DNA of 64,000 bases from Gammaproteobacteria bacterium (GCA_030428835.1 JAUIEP010000007.1:1-64000); one strand, 5' to 3'. Positions 1 through 9,195 are shown, numbered from the stretch's first letter. Notes: generated by a model not told the origin, from the sequence alone. Numbers and translations are program-made.

Positions 1-167
1 TCGCGTAGCCGTCAGGGAGGCGCCGAGGGAGTGGAGGGAGACCGCAGGGCTCCCGACCGACTGAGGGAACCCCGGAGGGGCGCCGACAGCGAGCGAAGAG
101 ATATCGCGGGTCGGGGCCTGGGTGGGACTAAAGAAATAAACACCAGCTCTGCTCGCAAAGTCTCTGG

Positions 168-187
168 GCCCCCGCCTACGCGGGGGC
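168..187. repeat. REP-like palindrome
   Basis: A perfect 8-bp inverted repeat, GCCCCCGC (168-175) and GCGGGGGC (180-187), encloses a CTAC tetraloop. GC-rich stems with a short loop are typical of extragenic palindromes (REP elements) in gammaproteobacteria. It begins a run of related half-sites, and it could also act as a transcription terminator for the P450 gene, which ends at 427 on the minus strand. Confidence 0.7.
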
Positions 188-400
188 GACGATGATTGGG
201 TGCTACACGGGGGCGACGACAGTAAAGTTCTGCGCGGAGGCGACGATAGTGAGGCAATATCACTGCGCCCCGGGTTGCCTGACCACCGCCTGCGCGGGGT
301 CGGCGATGGCTGGGTGCAGCGCGGGGGCGACGACAGTAAGGCTCTGCGCTCGTGTGGGCGGCGATGGCTGGGCGCCACGCGGGGTCGAGGATGGTTGTGT
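180..400. repeat. Degenerate tandem array of REP half-sites
   Basis: About seven imperfect units carry the core GCGGGGGCGACGA followed by TAGT, CAGT or TGGCT. They begin near 180, 208, 233, 292, 321, 351 and 378. The units at 208 and 322 are nearly identical over about 28 bases (two differences). Spacing is irregular (25-60 bases), so this is not a CRISPR array; decay or slippage of REP-like palindromes explains it better. Confidence 0.55.
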
Positions 401-426
401 CGTTGCCGGGTGCGTTGACGCGTCGG

Positions 427-1683
427 TCAGCGCTCCAGGATGACGGGCAGCTCTTCCAGTCCGCGCAGCAGGATATTCGGCATGTATTGCAGCGAGGACG
501 GGTCCGTCGCGAGCCTGATGCTGCTTGTGATCTCGAACAGCTTCTCCCAGGCGATGGTCATCTCGAGGCGCGAGAGGTGCTGGCCGATGCAGACGTGGGA
601 GCCGAAACCGAAGGCGATGTGGCGCTTGGCGTTGCCGCGCGTCACGTCGAACTCCAGCGGCTGCTCGAACATGGCGTCGTCGTGGTTGGAGGAGAAGTAC
701 TTGAGCAGCACCATCGAGCCGGCGGGGATGGTGGTGCCGCCGAGGTCGTAGTCTTCCTTGCACAGGCGCCACATGTTCGACGTGGGCGTGGCCAGGCGCA
801 GCGTTTCTTCCACCAGGTTGGGGATCAGCGAGCGGTCGGCGCGCACCGCGGCTTCCTGCGCCGGGTTCAGTGCCAGTTGGCGGATGCCCTCCGCCAGCGT
901 CGCCGTGGTGGTCTCGTTGCCCGCCACCAGGAACTGCGTGCAGTGCGACAACTGCTCCTCGATCGTCATCGGGCGGCCGTCCACCTCCAGGTGGGCGATG
1001 TGGCTGAGCAGGTCGTCGCGCGGGTCGGCGCGGCGCTCTTCCAGCGCGGCGGCGAACCAGTCGTACTCTTCCTTCACGTCGGCGTGGGCCTGCAGCAGGG
1101 TCTCCTTGTCCGCCACCTGCGACAGCACGGTCACGTTGGCGACGGTCCACTTGAAGGCCTTGTCCAGCAGGTCCAGCGGGATGCCCAGCACATGCATGAT
1201 GACCGACAGCGGGTAGGGGCGTGAGAAACGCTCCACGAAATCGAACGCCTCGCCGAAGGGCAGGGCGTTGACCGACGTCTCGGCAAGTTCCTCGATCCAG
1301 GGGCGGTAGCGCTCCACGCTGTCCTTGAGGAAGAAGTCGCGCACGGTGTCCCGGTACATCTTGTGCTCCGGGTCGTCCACGGTGAGCAGCGTGCCCTTGC
1401 CGAGGTTATAGGTGCGCTTCATGGCCTCTAGCACGTCGTCGTCCAGCTGCGCCTGGGAGCCGAGGGCCAGGGTGAATTCGTTGGAGAACACCGCGTCGTT
1501 CTTGTGCGCCTCCCGCACCAGGTCGTAGGTGGACACCACGTACACGCCCGATTGCGGGTCGCGGTACACCGGCGACTTGCTGCGCAGCGTGCTGTCGTAG
1601 TGGTAGGGGCACTTCAGGGTCTGCGTGTCGAACAGCGGCATGTCCGCCAGGGTGCGGTTGTCGGTGGCTGTGGGAGCGGTCAC
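427..1683 (-). CDS. Cytochrome P450
   Basis: A soluble bacterial P450 of 418 residues, the usual length for class I enzymes. It carries the I-helix oxygen-activation motif AGNETT (254-259), the K-helix ExxR at E293-R296, and the haem loop FGFGSHVCIG with the axial thiolate at C365. It should hydroxylate a hydrophobic substrate using electrons from a ferredoxin and reductase, neither of which is encoded nearby. The closest bacterial relatives in general form are those acting on terpenes, steroids or fatty acids; the substrate is not identifiable here. An AGGAGAAAG-type ribosome site precedes the start. The gene is apparently monocistronic, diverging from the PrsT-like gene across about 230 bases. 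Confidence 0.93.
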   Translation of the reverse strand: MTAPTATDNRTLADMPLFDTQTLKCPYHYDSTLRSKSPVYRDPQSGVYVVSTYDLVREAHKNDAVFSNEFTLALGSQAQLDDDVLEAMKRTYNLGKGTLLTVDDPEHKMYRDTVRDFFLKDSVERYRPWIEELAETSVNALPFGEAFDFVERFSRPYPLSVIMHVLGIPLDLLDKAFKWTVANVTVLSQVADKETLLQAHADVKEEYDWFAAALEERRADPRDDLLSHIAHLEVDGRPMTIEEQLSHCTQFLVAGNETTTATLAEGIRQLALNPAQEAAVRADRSLIPNLVEETLRLATPTSNMWRLCKEDYDLGGTTIPAGSMVLLKYFSSNHDDAMFEQPLEFDVTRGNAKRHIAFGFGSHVCIGQHLSRLEMTIAWEKLFEITSSIRLATDPSSLQYMPNILLRGLEELPVILER

Positions 1684-1916
1684 GGTCTTTCTCCTCGTGC
1701 TGACTGGGGCTGAGTATGGGCGGCAAAAAGAAAACAGTCAAGCCTGATTGTATTTTATAGGCGGGTTTCGCGCGGCGCCGGGACGGCGATCCCGCGGGCC
1801 ACGTGGCGGGCTTTGAGCCCGGCTTCCGGAGCCTGCCGGGTGGGGGTGACCTTGTGGGACCCGGTCCGCCCGTGCAATCCTTGTGCGCCAACATTCGCCC
1901 TCACCAAGGAGATTTG

Positions 1917-4676
1917 ATGGGCCGCGCCCTGTTGTTCCTGTGTCTCGCCCTGCTCGTGGCCTGTGCCGAGGAAAAAACGCTCAACCAGTACCTCGCGCAG
2001 TCGCGCACCGCCATAGCCGAAGGGGATTTCCCCACCGCGCTCAGCGGGCTGCGCAACGCCATGAACATCAACGCCGGCTCGGCCGAGGCGCGCTTCCTGC
2101 TGGGCAAGATCCACCTGGAGATGGAGCGGAACGCCGAGGCCGAGAAGGAACTGCGGCGCGCGGAAGACCTCGGCTGGCCGGTGGATGAGACCCGCCCGCG
2201 CATTGCCCGGGCGCTGTTCGGCCAGGCCCGGTTCGAGGAGGCCCTGGCGCTGTCACCCGAGGGTTTGTCCACACTGCCCACCGCGCGCATGTTGGCCATA
2301 CAGGTTCTCGCCGCGCTCGTGCTGGGGGAATTCGACATGGCGCAGGCGCTGTACGACGGCGCCACGAGCCTCGCGCCCGACGATATCGAGATTCGCCTGC
2401 TCGGTGCGCGCATGGATGCGCTGCAGGGCCGGCGGGAGGCGGGCCTTGCCGAGGTGGAACAGGTGCTGGACGAAACGCCCGGCTACGTGGAGGCCCTGCG
2501 CCTGCGCGCGCACATCCTGCTCGAGCTACAGCGCCTGGAGGAAGCGCGCGAGGCCTTCACCGCGACCATCAATCGCGCGGGCATAGACTTCTCGGACCGC
2601 GTGGCCCGGGCCACCATCAACATTCGGCTGGACCGGCTGGACGAGGTCGAACCCGACCTCAAGGCCCTCCGGGCCAGCGCGCCGAACCACCCCAGTACGC
2701 ACTACATCGAGGGCCTGATGGCCTTCCACGCGGGCAACATCCGCGACGCCGCGCACAACCTGGGCGCGGCACGGCTTATGCAGGGCAAGTATCCCCTCAT
2801 GGTGTATTTCGAGAGCCTGGCGCGCCTGCTCGAGGGTGCCGTGCAACCGGCGGAAGACATTGCGCGGGAATTCGTGCAACTCGTGCCGGACAGCGTGCGC
2901 GGCCGGCGCCTGCTCGGCGCACTGCTGTTGCACAACGGCAAGTACGACGAGGTGGAAGAAGTGCTGCAACCGCTGCGCGACTTCAACCCCGATGATATCT
3001 ACGCGATCAACCTGGTTGCGCACGCACTGCTCAAGAAGGATCGCGCCGACCAGGCCATGTACCTCTTCCGCTGGTTGCGGCGCCTGAGACCGGATATCCC
3101 GGCGGGTCAAATCCCCCTGGGTGACGGCCTCATCGTCACGGCCCTGGGCGCGGGCAACGAGGAGGCGATTGAAGCGGCGCTTGCGGGGTTCGACCCCTTC
3201 CCGCGGGACGACATCCTCACGATTATCGGGCACCTGGAAAAGGAGGATTACGCGGCGGCGCTCACCGCGGCGGACTCCCTGAAGTGGCGCGATACGTCCG
3301 GTATCGCACCCTATAACGTGCTCGCCGCGGTGCATCTCGCCGCCGGGCAGGAGGCCGAGGCGAAGGAGGTCCTGGAACTCGCCCTGAAACGCGACCCCGG
3401 CAATCCCCCCGCCAACCTGACCCTGGCCTCGCTGGCCCGCCGGGACGGGGACTACGCGACCGAGAAGCAGCACTACCGGGCGGTGTTGACGTACAACCCC
3501 GACCATGTGCCCGCGCTGATGTCACTGGCGGTGTGGGAGGGACGCGACGGTGACAGCGAGCGCATGCGCGCCGGCCTGCGGCAGACCGTCGATTTCAATC
3601 CCCACCTGCTGGAGCCACGCCTCGCGCTCGCGCGTTTCTACCTGGACGACGGCGACCCGCAGCGTGTCGCGCCGCTGTTCTCGGACCTGCTGCCCCTGCA
3701 GCAGCGTTCCCCGCGCCTGCTGGACCTGTTCGCCCGCGCGGAAATCGCGCAGGGTAATCACGAATCGGCCTACGCGGCGCTCACGCAGTTGACGCGCACG
3801 GTCCGCGGCAACGCGGAACAGTTCCAGTTGCTCGCGGTGGTGGCCGACGCACTCGGCAAGCGCGCGGAGGCGACGGCCGCGCTGGAGCAGGCCCTCGCGC
3901 TGAACCCGAACTACGTGCCCGCGCTGTTGGCCATGGCGCGCCGTGCGGAACTGGCGGGCGACGGGCCGCGGCTGGCTGAACTGGTGGAACAACTCGTCGC
4001 GCTGGCACCGGACGAGCCGGAGGTGATGCGCATCCAGAGTGTGCTGGCGGCACGCACGGGGGACACCGGCAAGGCGCTGCAACTGGCGAAGGACGCGCAC
4101 GCAGCGGGCAGGACATCCGCGACACTGTTGCAGTTGACCGAGATGCAGCGGCGCAGCGGGCGCGCGCAACAGGCGCGCAGCCTGCGCCGGAACTGGCTTA
4201 AGGCCCACCCTCGGGATGTCGCCGTGCGCCTCGCGCTGTCCGACCAGCTCTACGCGGAGAACGACCTGCGGGCAGCGGAGTTGCAGTACACGCAGGTGTT
4301 GGCCCAGGACCCCGACAATGTGCTCGCGCTGAACAACCTGGCCTGGTTACTGCGCCACGAGGACGCCAAGCGCTCGCTGGCCTATATCCGCCGCGCGGCC
4401 AACCTGATGCCGAACGACCCGATGGTGCTCGACTCGCGCGCCGTCATCGAATTCCTCAACGGCAAGCACCGCGCGGCCGCGGTCGTGATTCAGCAGGCGC
4501 TGCAGGTCGCGCCGGACAACCCGTCGATTCGCTATCACCAGGCCATGATCCAGAACGCACTGGGCCGGGAGGACGTGGCGCGCGCCCAGCTCGAGGACAT
4601 CCTCAAGGACGGCAGCCCGGCGTTTCCCGAGCGTGCCCAGGCGCAGGCGCTGCTGCAGAGCCTGTCGGCGGGGTAG
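1917..4676 (+). CDS. prsT: PrsT-like TPR-repeat lipoprotein (PEP-CTERM/XrtA type)
   Basis: A 919-residue lipoprotein built almost entirely of tetratricopeptide repeats. The start at 1917 is preferred over an upstream in-frame ATG at 1803 because AAGGAG lies at 1906-1911 and a short lipoprotein signal follows, with lipobox LLVAC and the lipidated Cys at residue 16. The N-terminal repeat, with the string LLGKIHLEMERNAEAEKELR, closely resembles the PEP-CTERM system TPR lipoprotein family (PrsT, about 900 residues). That family accompanies exosortase A and exopolysaccharide loci and is thought to act in envelope protein or polysaccharide traffic. No exosortase or PEP-CTERM protein is visible in this window, so it is either an orphan or separated from its partners. 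A generic TPR lipoprotein is the alternative. Confidence 0.75.
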   Translation: MGRALLFLCLALLVACAEEKTLNQYLAQSRTAIAEGDFPTALSGLRNAMNINAGSAEARFLLGKIHLEMERNAEAEKELRRAEDLGWPVDETRPRIARALFGQARFEEALALSPEGLSTLPTARMLAIQVLAALVLGEFDMAQALYDGATSLAPDDIEIRLLGARMDALQGRREAGLAEVEQVLDETPGYVEALRLRAHILLELQRLEEAREAFTATINRAGIDFSDRVARATINIRLDRLDEVEPDLKALRASAPNHPSTHYIEGLMAFHAGNIRDAAHNLGAARLMQGKYPLMVYFESLARLLEGAVQPAEDIAREFVQLVPDSVRGRRLLGALLLHNGKYDEVEEVLQPLRDFNPDDIYAINLVAHALLKKDRADQAMYLFRWLRRLRPDIPAGQIPLGDGLIVTALGAGNEEAIEAALAGFDPFPRDDILTIIGHLEKEDYAAALTAADSLKWRDTSGIAPYNVLAAVHLAAGQEAEAKEVLELALKRDPGNPPANLTLASLARRDGDYATEKQHYRAVLTYNPDHVPALMSLAVWEGRDGDSERMRAGLRQTVDFNPHLLEPRLALARFYLDDGDPQRVAPLFSDLLPLQQRSPRLLDLFARAEIAQGNHESAYAALTQLTRTVRGNAEQFQLLAVVADALGKRAEATAALEQALALNPNYVPALLAMARRAELAGDGPRLAELVEQLVALAPDEPEVMRIQSVLAARTGDTGKALQLAKDAHAAGRTSATLLQLTEMQRRSGRAQQARSLRRNWLKAHPRDVAVRLALSDQLYAENDLRAAELQYTQVLAQDPDNVLALNNLAWLLRHEDAKRSLAYIRRAANLMPNDPMVLDSRAVIEFLNGKHRAAAVVIQQALQVAPDNPSIRYHQAMIQNALGREDVARAQLEDILKDGSPAFPERAQAQALLQSLSAG

Positions 4677-4691
4677 GCCGCCGGGCGCCGC

Positions 4692-5501
4692 TCAGCGCGT
4701 GTTGAAGGTGCCGCCGTCCGACGCGATGGTCTCGCCGACGATGTATGCCCCCGCGCGCGAGCACAGGAAGATCGCCAGGCCCGCGATGTCCTCGGGTGTG
4801 CCCACCCGGCCGCGCGGGTTGTTCGCGCCGACCGCGTCCCAGTCCACGCCTTCGGTCTCGCCGCCGTAGCCGACACCGGTGCTGAGCATCCACGTGGGGT
4901 AGGGGCCCGGGGCGATGGCGTTGCAGGTGATGTTGTCCTTGGCGAGGTGATGCGCGAGGAAGCGCGTGAGGTGATGCACCGCGGCCTTGGAGGCGCCGTA
5001 GCTGAACACGTTGAAGATCGACGACTGCAGGCCGTCGATGGAACCGATATTGATGACGCGGGCGGGATCCTCGGCAGTGCCCGCGGCGCGCAGCAGCGGC
5101 AACAGTTTCTGCGTCAGGAAGAACACGCCCTTGACGTTGGTGTCCATCACCTTGTCCCAGCCGGACTCCGGGAACTCGTCGATCGGCGCGCCCCAGGACG
5201 CGCCGGCATTATTCACCAGTATGTCCAGTTTCTCCTCGCGCGCCGCGATCCCGTCGGCCAGCGCCTGCGCACCCGCCACCGTGGACAGGTCGGCGGGCAG
5301 CGAGATGCACTCACCGCCGTACTCCTTGGCGAGACGCTCGGCAGTGGCGTCGCAGACGTCGGCCTTGCGCGAGGAAATATAGACCTTGGCGCCGGCCGCG
5401 AGAAAACCGGCGGCGATCATCTCGCCGATACCGCGCGAACCGCCGGTGACCAGCGCGGTCTTGCCGGCAATGGAAAAGATGTTGGAAAAGTCGACGGCCA
5501 T
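4692..5501 (-). CDS. SDR oxidoreductase, RhlG-like
   Basis: A classical short-chain dehydrogenase of 269 residues. It has the cofactor motif TGGSRGIG (19-26), NNAG near 97-100, and the catalytic Ser154, Tyr168 and Lys172. The overall sequence, including the NNAGASWGAPIDE stretch and the MAxDGGTFN-type tail, resembles RhlG-type beta-ketoacyl reductases and gluconate 5-dehydrogenase-like SDRs. It should interconvert a carbonyl and an alcohol with NAD(P)H. An AAAGGAG site precedes the start. It is the second gene of a minus-strand pair, 28 bases after the SDR at 5530-6477, and ends 15 bases from the convergent TPR gene. The substrate is unknown; the context suggests alcohol/ketone chemistry feeding the BVMO encoded across the divergent promoter. 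Confidence 0.9.
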   Translation of the reverse strand: MAVDFSNIFSIAGKTALVTGGSRGIGEMIAAGFLAAGAKVYISSRKADVCDATAERLAKEYGGECISLPADLSTVAGAQALADGIAAREEKLDILVNNAGASWGAPIDEFPESGWDKVMDTNVKGVFFLTQKLLPLLRAAGTAEDPARVINIGSIDGLQSSIFNVFSYGASKAAVHHLTRFLAHHLAKDNITCNAIAPGPYPTWMLSTGVGYGGETEGVDWDAVGANNPRGRVGTPEDIAGLAIFLCSRAGAYIVGETIASDGGTFNTR

Positions 5502-5529
5502 GCGGGCACTCCTTTATATGTGTGGTGAA

Positions 5530-6477
5530 TCAGGTGTTGATGCTGAACGGGCTGTTGAATTCGCGCTCGTAGGCGCCGACGGGATCATTGCGCACCGCGG
5601 CGTCCAGCGCCACCGCATCCTCGCCGACCAGTATGCGCCACTCGTTGCGCTGTACGCCCTCGAGGATAGTGGTCGCGGCCTGTGCGGCGGTGGTCGGCGC
5701 GCCGTCGCGAAACTGCTCGACGCTCGCGCGCACCATGCTGCGCACCATGTCGTCCGTCATCGCCGCGGCGTTGGCGTCCATCCTGGCCCAGCGTTCGCGG
5801 GTGCCGGCAACGGCGTCCCCGGACATCTCCTCGGGCTCGCCCACCCACATGCGATGGGTGTTGAGCGCGATCGGGGTGCCGATGTGACCCGGCATCACGA
5901 CGGACACGCCGATGTGCGGCGCGTTCAGGCGCATGTCGGTCAACAGTGCCTCGGTGAATCCTTTCACGGCGAACTTGGCGGCGCTGTAGGCCGTGTGCTC
6001 CACGTGCGGGCCGAGGCAGGCCCAGAATCCGTTGACGCTGCTGGTATTGATGATGTGCCCTTCGCTCGCCTTGAGCAACAGCGGCATGAAGACGCGGCAC
6101 CCCAGGTAGACGCCGCCCCAGCAGATCTCGAACGTGCGGTCCCACTGCTCACGCGGATCGTTGAGGAAGCTCTGCCCGCCCGAGATGCCCGCGTTGTTGA
6201 ACAACAGGTTGATGTGGTCCGTGGCGTGCTGTGCCATGACCTCCCCGCGCAACTGCTCGAGGCTCGCCTCGCGACTCACATCGCAGACGTGAGCGGTGAT
6301 GCGCACGCCCGCGGCCCGTGCGTCCGCGCAGTAGTCGAGTGTGCCGTCGAGCGCGTCCTGCGAGAGATCGCACAGGGCCACGTGGCAGCCCGCGTCGGCG
6401 AGCTGGCGCACGAGTTCGCGACCTATGCCGCTGCCGCCACCGGTGACCAGCGCTATCCTGCCGGAGAAAGAGTCCAT
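5530..6477 (-). CDS. SDR oxidoreductase
   Basis: A 315-residue classical SDR. TGGGSGIG at 13-20 binds NAD(P), NNAG sits at about 96-99, and Ser147, Tyr164 and Lys168 (YSAAK) form the active site. At 315 residues it is longer than the usual 250; the extra length is C-terminal. AAGGA precedes the ATG. It is the first gene of a two-SDR unit diverging from the TetR gene, so the intergenic region 6478-6591 probably holds the promoters of both. Related proteins are often annotated as secondary-alcohol or hydroxysteroid dehydrogenases; which applies is not decidable from sequence alone. Confidence 0.9.
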   Translation of the reverse strand: MDSFSGRIALVTGGGSGIGRELVRQLADAGCHVALCDLSQDALDGTLDYCADARAAGVRITAHVCDVSREASLEQLRGEVMAQHATDHINLLFNNAGISGGQSFLNDPREQWDRTFEICWGGVYLGCRVFMPLLLKASEGHIINTSSVNGFWACLGPHVEHTAYSAAKFAVKGFTEALLTDMRLNAPHIGVSVVMPGHIGTPIALNTHRMWVGEPEEMSGDAVAGTRERWARMDANAAAMTDDMVRSMVRASVEQFRDGAPTTAAQAATTILEGVQRNEWRILVGEDAVALDAAVRNDPVGAYEREFNSPFSINT

Positions 6478-6570
6478 GGAAAGTCCTTGTATGCCTGGCT
6501 GTGAGACGGGGCGAGCGTCACCAAAACGGCGCCCCCGGAAGGAACCCGCGCGCCTTGAATGCGGGGTTGG

Positions 6571-6606
6571 ATTGCTCTAGAGTGCAATAATATGACTGTT
6601 CGGTCA
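6571..6606. promoter_or_regulatory. Candidate TetR operator overlapping its own start
   Basis: Two dyads sit at the start of the TetR gene. ATTGC (6571-6575) and GCAAT (6584-6588) form an inverted pair around eight bases. TGAC (6593-6596) and GTCA (6603-6606) form a second one whose left arm begins inside the ATG at 6592. TetR-family repressors usually bind such dyads and block the divergent promoter, here shared with the SDR pair. This is inference from position and symmetry; the arms are short. Confidence 0.4.
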
Positions 6607-7341
6607 AATCATAGCGCAAGCCGGGACGACGCCGGGGGCGACAGCCTCAACGGCTACCAGCGCCGACGCCAGGAGACCCGCCACCAGATCATGGCCGCGG
6701 GCAGGAGCCTGTTTGTTGATCGCGGCGTGGAGAATGTCTCCATCGACGCCATCACGTCGACCGCCGGGGTGGCCAAGGGCAGTTTCTACAATCACTTCGA
6801 GAGCCGCGACGCCCTGTTCGACGCGCTGGTGGCCGAGACGGTCGAGCGCCTGCTCGAGCGGCGCAGCCGTTACCAGCCGCCGATCGAGGATCCGCTCGAT
6901 CTCGCACTGGCGCGGACCTGGTTCGCCCACTACTCGCTGTTGTCCGACCCCGACGCCTGTCGCCTGCTGTTGCAGGCCGGTTCGCTCACCACGGGGGAGG
7001 TGATATCGAACGTCATGCAGCAGACCCTTGGCGGCGAGCTCATGGAGGGTGTGGCACTGGGCAGCCTGAGCCACCTCGACCCCGACGTGGTCTACGCCGC
7101 CTATTTCGGCGTGCTGCTGTCCGCCACCGGACACCTGCTCGGCAAGGGCGACAACCTCGACCCGGTGGCCGGCGCGGATCACCTCACCGAACTCACCTTC
7201 GCCGTGTTGGGGCTGCCGCACAAACCGCCGCCGCACTACCTCGAAGAGAAGCTTGAAGAAGCGCTGGAAGAGACGCCCGCAGGCGGGTGCGAACGCGCGC
7301 CCACGGCTCCCGTGGCAGACCGGCTCGAAGACAAGGCCTAG
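6592..7341 (+). CDS. TetR/AcrR-family regulator
   Basis: A 249-residue regulator with an N-terminal helix-turn-helix (about residues 20-68), including the recognition stretch GVAKGSFYNHFESRDALF. The ligand-binding C-terminal domain is not assignable to a chemical class. The start at 6592 is preferred to an in-frame ATG at 6559 because it lies closest to the domain and overlaps a dyad; neither has a strong ribosome site. The gene is divergent from the two SDR genes and is followed after 47 bases by the BVMO, which suggests it controls both directions. The C-terminal 25 residues are charged and probably disordered. Confidence 0.88.
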   Translation: MTVRSNHSASRDDAGGDSLNGYQRRRQETRHQIMAAGRSLFVDRGVENVSIDAITSTAGVAKGSFYNHFESRDALFDALVAETVERLLERRSRYQPPIEDPLDLALARTWFAHYSLLSDPDACRLLLQAGSLTTGEVISNVMQQTLGGELMEGVALGSLSHLDPDVVYAAYFGVLLSATGHLLGKGDNLDPVAGADHLTELTFAVLGLPHKPPPHYLEEKLEEALEETPAGGCERAPTAPVADRLEDKA

Positions 7342-7388
7342 CGCCGCACCGCTGCCGGGCGCCGCCTATCCCCCCGCAAGGAAACGCC

Positions 7389-9167
7389 ATGGACAGAGAA
7401 GCCACCAAGCAGAAGTACGCCCGGGAGCGCGCGAAGCGCCTGCGCCCGGACGGCAACGACCAGTACCTGCGCCTCGAGGAGCAGTTCAGCGACATGCTGG
7501 ACGACCCCTATCTCCCCGTGCAGGAGCGCGCGCCGAAGACGGACCACGTCACGGTCGCGTTTATCGGCGGCGGCTTCTCCGGCCTCGTGGTCGGCGCGCG
7601 TCTCGCCGAGGTCGGCATCACCGACTACCGGGTGATCGAGAAGGGCGGCGACTTCGGCGGCACGTGGTACTGGAACCGCTACCCGGGCGCCATGTGCGAC
7701 ACCGCATCCATGATTTACATGCCGCTGCTCGAGGAAACCAGCTACATGCCCCGGGAGAAGTATGCGCGCGCCCCGGAGATCCTCGAGCACTGCGCGCGTA
7801 TCGGCAAGCAGTACAACCTGTATGACAAGGCGCTGTTCCACACCCGCGTGGTGGAACTGCAGTGGGACGAGTCGCGCAGTGTGTGGCAGGTGCGCACCGA
7901 TCGCGGCGATGACTTCACCGCGCAGTTCGTGGCCATGGGCACCGGTCCGCTGCACGTGCCCAAATTGCCGGGGATTCCCGGGATCGACGAGTTTCAGGGC
8001 CACGCCTTCCATACCAGCCGCTGGGACTACGATTACACCGGTGGCGATGCCGGCGGGGCGCTGCTGGAGAAGCTCGCCGACAAGCGGGTTGCCCTCATCG
8101 GCACGGGCGCCACGGCCGTGCAGTGCGTGCCGCACCTCGCGCGCGCCTGCGGCACGTTCTACGTCTGCCAGCGCACACCCTCGTCGGTGGATGCGCGCAG
8201 CAACGAACCCATCGACGCCGCGTGGTACGGCGAGGCGACGCGGGAGAGCGGCTGGCAGCAGCGCTGGATGGAGAATTTTACCGAGAACCTCACGGGTATC
8301 GCGTTCGAGGACTTCGTGCACGACGGCTGGACCGACCTCGCGCGGCGCTTCCAGGAAAAGGTGCTGACGCTGCCGCCGGAACAACAGGCCGACCCGGTGC
8401 AGATGATGCGCGCCTACGAGGATTCAGACTTCGAGAAGATGGACCAGATTCGCGCGCGCGTGGATGCGGTTGTCGACGACCCGGAGACGGCGGCCAACCT
8501 GAAGGCCTGGTACAAGCAGCTCTGCAAACGCCCCTGTTTTCACGACGAGTACCTGCAGGCGTTCAACAACCCGTCCACCGTGTTGCTGGATACCGACGGC
8601 AAGGGCGTGGAACGGATCACGCGCAACGGCGTTGTGGTGGCGGGGGTGGAGTACGAGGTGGACTGCATCATCTACGGCACCGGCTTCCTGATCGGCACGG
8701 AGGTCTCCGACCGCTGCGGCTTCGAGACCATCGGTCGCAACGGCGTCACGCTGACCGATTACTGGGAGGGTGGCATGCGCACGCTGCACGGGATCAGTTC
8801 CCACAACTTCCCCAACCTGTTCCGCGTGCAGCCCACGCAGGGCGCCAACTTCATTGCCAACGTGCCGCACAATATCGTGGAGTCCGCGCGCACCATCGCG
8901 CTGCTGCTGCAGCACGCGACCGACAACGGCTACAAGGTGGTGGAGACGACCAAAGACGCCGAGGACGCCTGGCTCGAGGTTCTGTCCGGCGCATCGCTAA
9001 TGCTAGGCGACCCGACCTGCACCCCCGGCTACTACAACAACGAGGGCCAGCCCCTGCCGGAGGAGGCCAAGTCCTACGTCGGCTACCCGGCGGGCGCGAT
9101 GGCCTTCTTCCGCTACATCGACGAGTGGCGCAACTCGGGCCGGTTCGAGGGCATGGCCTTCAGTTGA
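7389..9167 (+). CDS. Baeyer-Villiger flavin monooxygenase (cyclohexanone/steroid type)
   Basis: A type I BVMO of 592 residues that inserts oxygen next to a ketone, using FAD, NADPH and O2 to give an ester or lactone. The FAD fingerprint GGGFSG is at 60-65, the BVMO signature FxGxxxHxxxW at F202-H208-W212, and the NADPH motif GTGATA follows at about 238-243. The ATG at 7389 has AAGGA at 7378-7382; upstream in-frame codons lack this. The adjoining alpha/beta hydrolase starts 28 bases later and would open the ester or lactone, the usual pairing in ketone catabolism. Length and motifs fit the cyclopentadecanone/steroid BVMO branch better than the HAPMO branch found at 40978. Confidence 0.92.
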   Translation: MDREATKQKYARERAKRLRPDGNDQYLRLEEQFSDMLDDPYLPVQERAPKTDHVTVAFIGGGFSGLVVGARLAEVGITDYRVIEKGGDFGGTWYWNRYPGAMCDTASMIYMPLLEETSYMPREKYARAPEILEHCARIGKQYNLYDKALFHTRVVELQWDESRSVWQVRTDRGDDFTAQFVAMGTGPLHVPKLPGIPGIDEFQGHAFHTSRWDYDYTGGDAGGALLEKLADKRVALIGTGATAVQCVPHLARACGTFYVCQRTPSSVDARSNEPIDAAWYGEATRESGWQQRWMENFTENLTGIAFEDFVHDGWTDLARRFQEKVLTLPPEQQADPVQMMRAYEDSDFEKMDQIRARVDAVVDDPETAANLKAWYKQLCKRPCFHDEYLQAFNNPSTVLLDTDGKGVERITRNGVVVAGVEYEVDCIIYGTGFLIGTEVSDRCGFETIGRNGVTLTDYWEGGMRTLHGISSHNFPNLFRVQPTQGANFIANVPHNIVESARTIALLLQHATDNGYKVVETTKDAEDAWLEVLSGASLMLGDPTCTPGYYNNEGQPLPEEAKSYVGYPAGAMAFFRYIDEWRNSGRFEGMAFS

Positions 9168-9195
9168 CGCCGCCCGGCAACAGGGAGAGGCAGCA

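Larger units (their letters stand above)
1..426. other. Non-coding left edge with repeat-rich sequence
   Basis: No convincing gene lies here. One plus-strand frame is open from the window edge to a TGA near 193, but its translation is a biased Arg/Gly-rich string without a recognisable domain, so a truncated gene tail cannot be shown. From about 160 onward the sequence is a REP-like hairpin followed by degenerate repeats (separate entries). It lies downstream of the P450 gene's 3' end. Confidence 0.6.

Noticed and set aside
1-193. 3' end of a gene running in from the left
   Set aside because: One frame is open from the edge, but its Arg/Gly-rich translation has no recognisable domain and blends into repeat sequence.
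180-400. CRISPR array or tRNA cluster
   Set aside because: Units vary in length and sequence and have no cloverleaf or regular spacers; REP-like decay explains them.
1803-1916. Longer start of the TPR lipoprotein gene
   Set aside because: The extra 38 residues come before the lipoprotein signal and lack a ribosome site; 1917 has AAGGAG.
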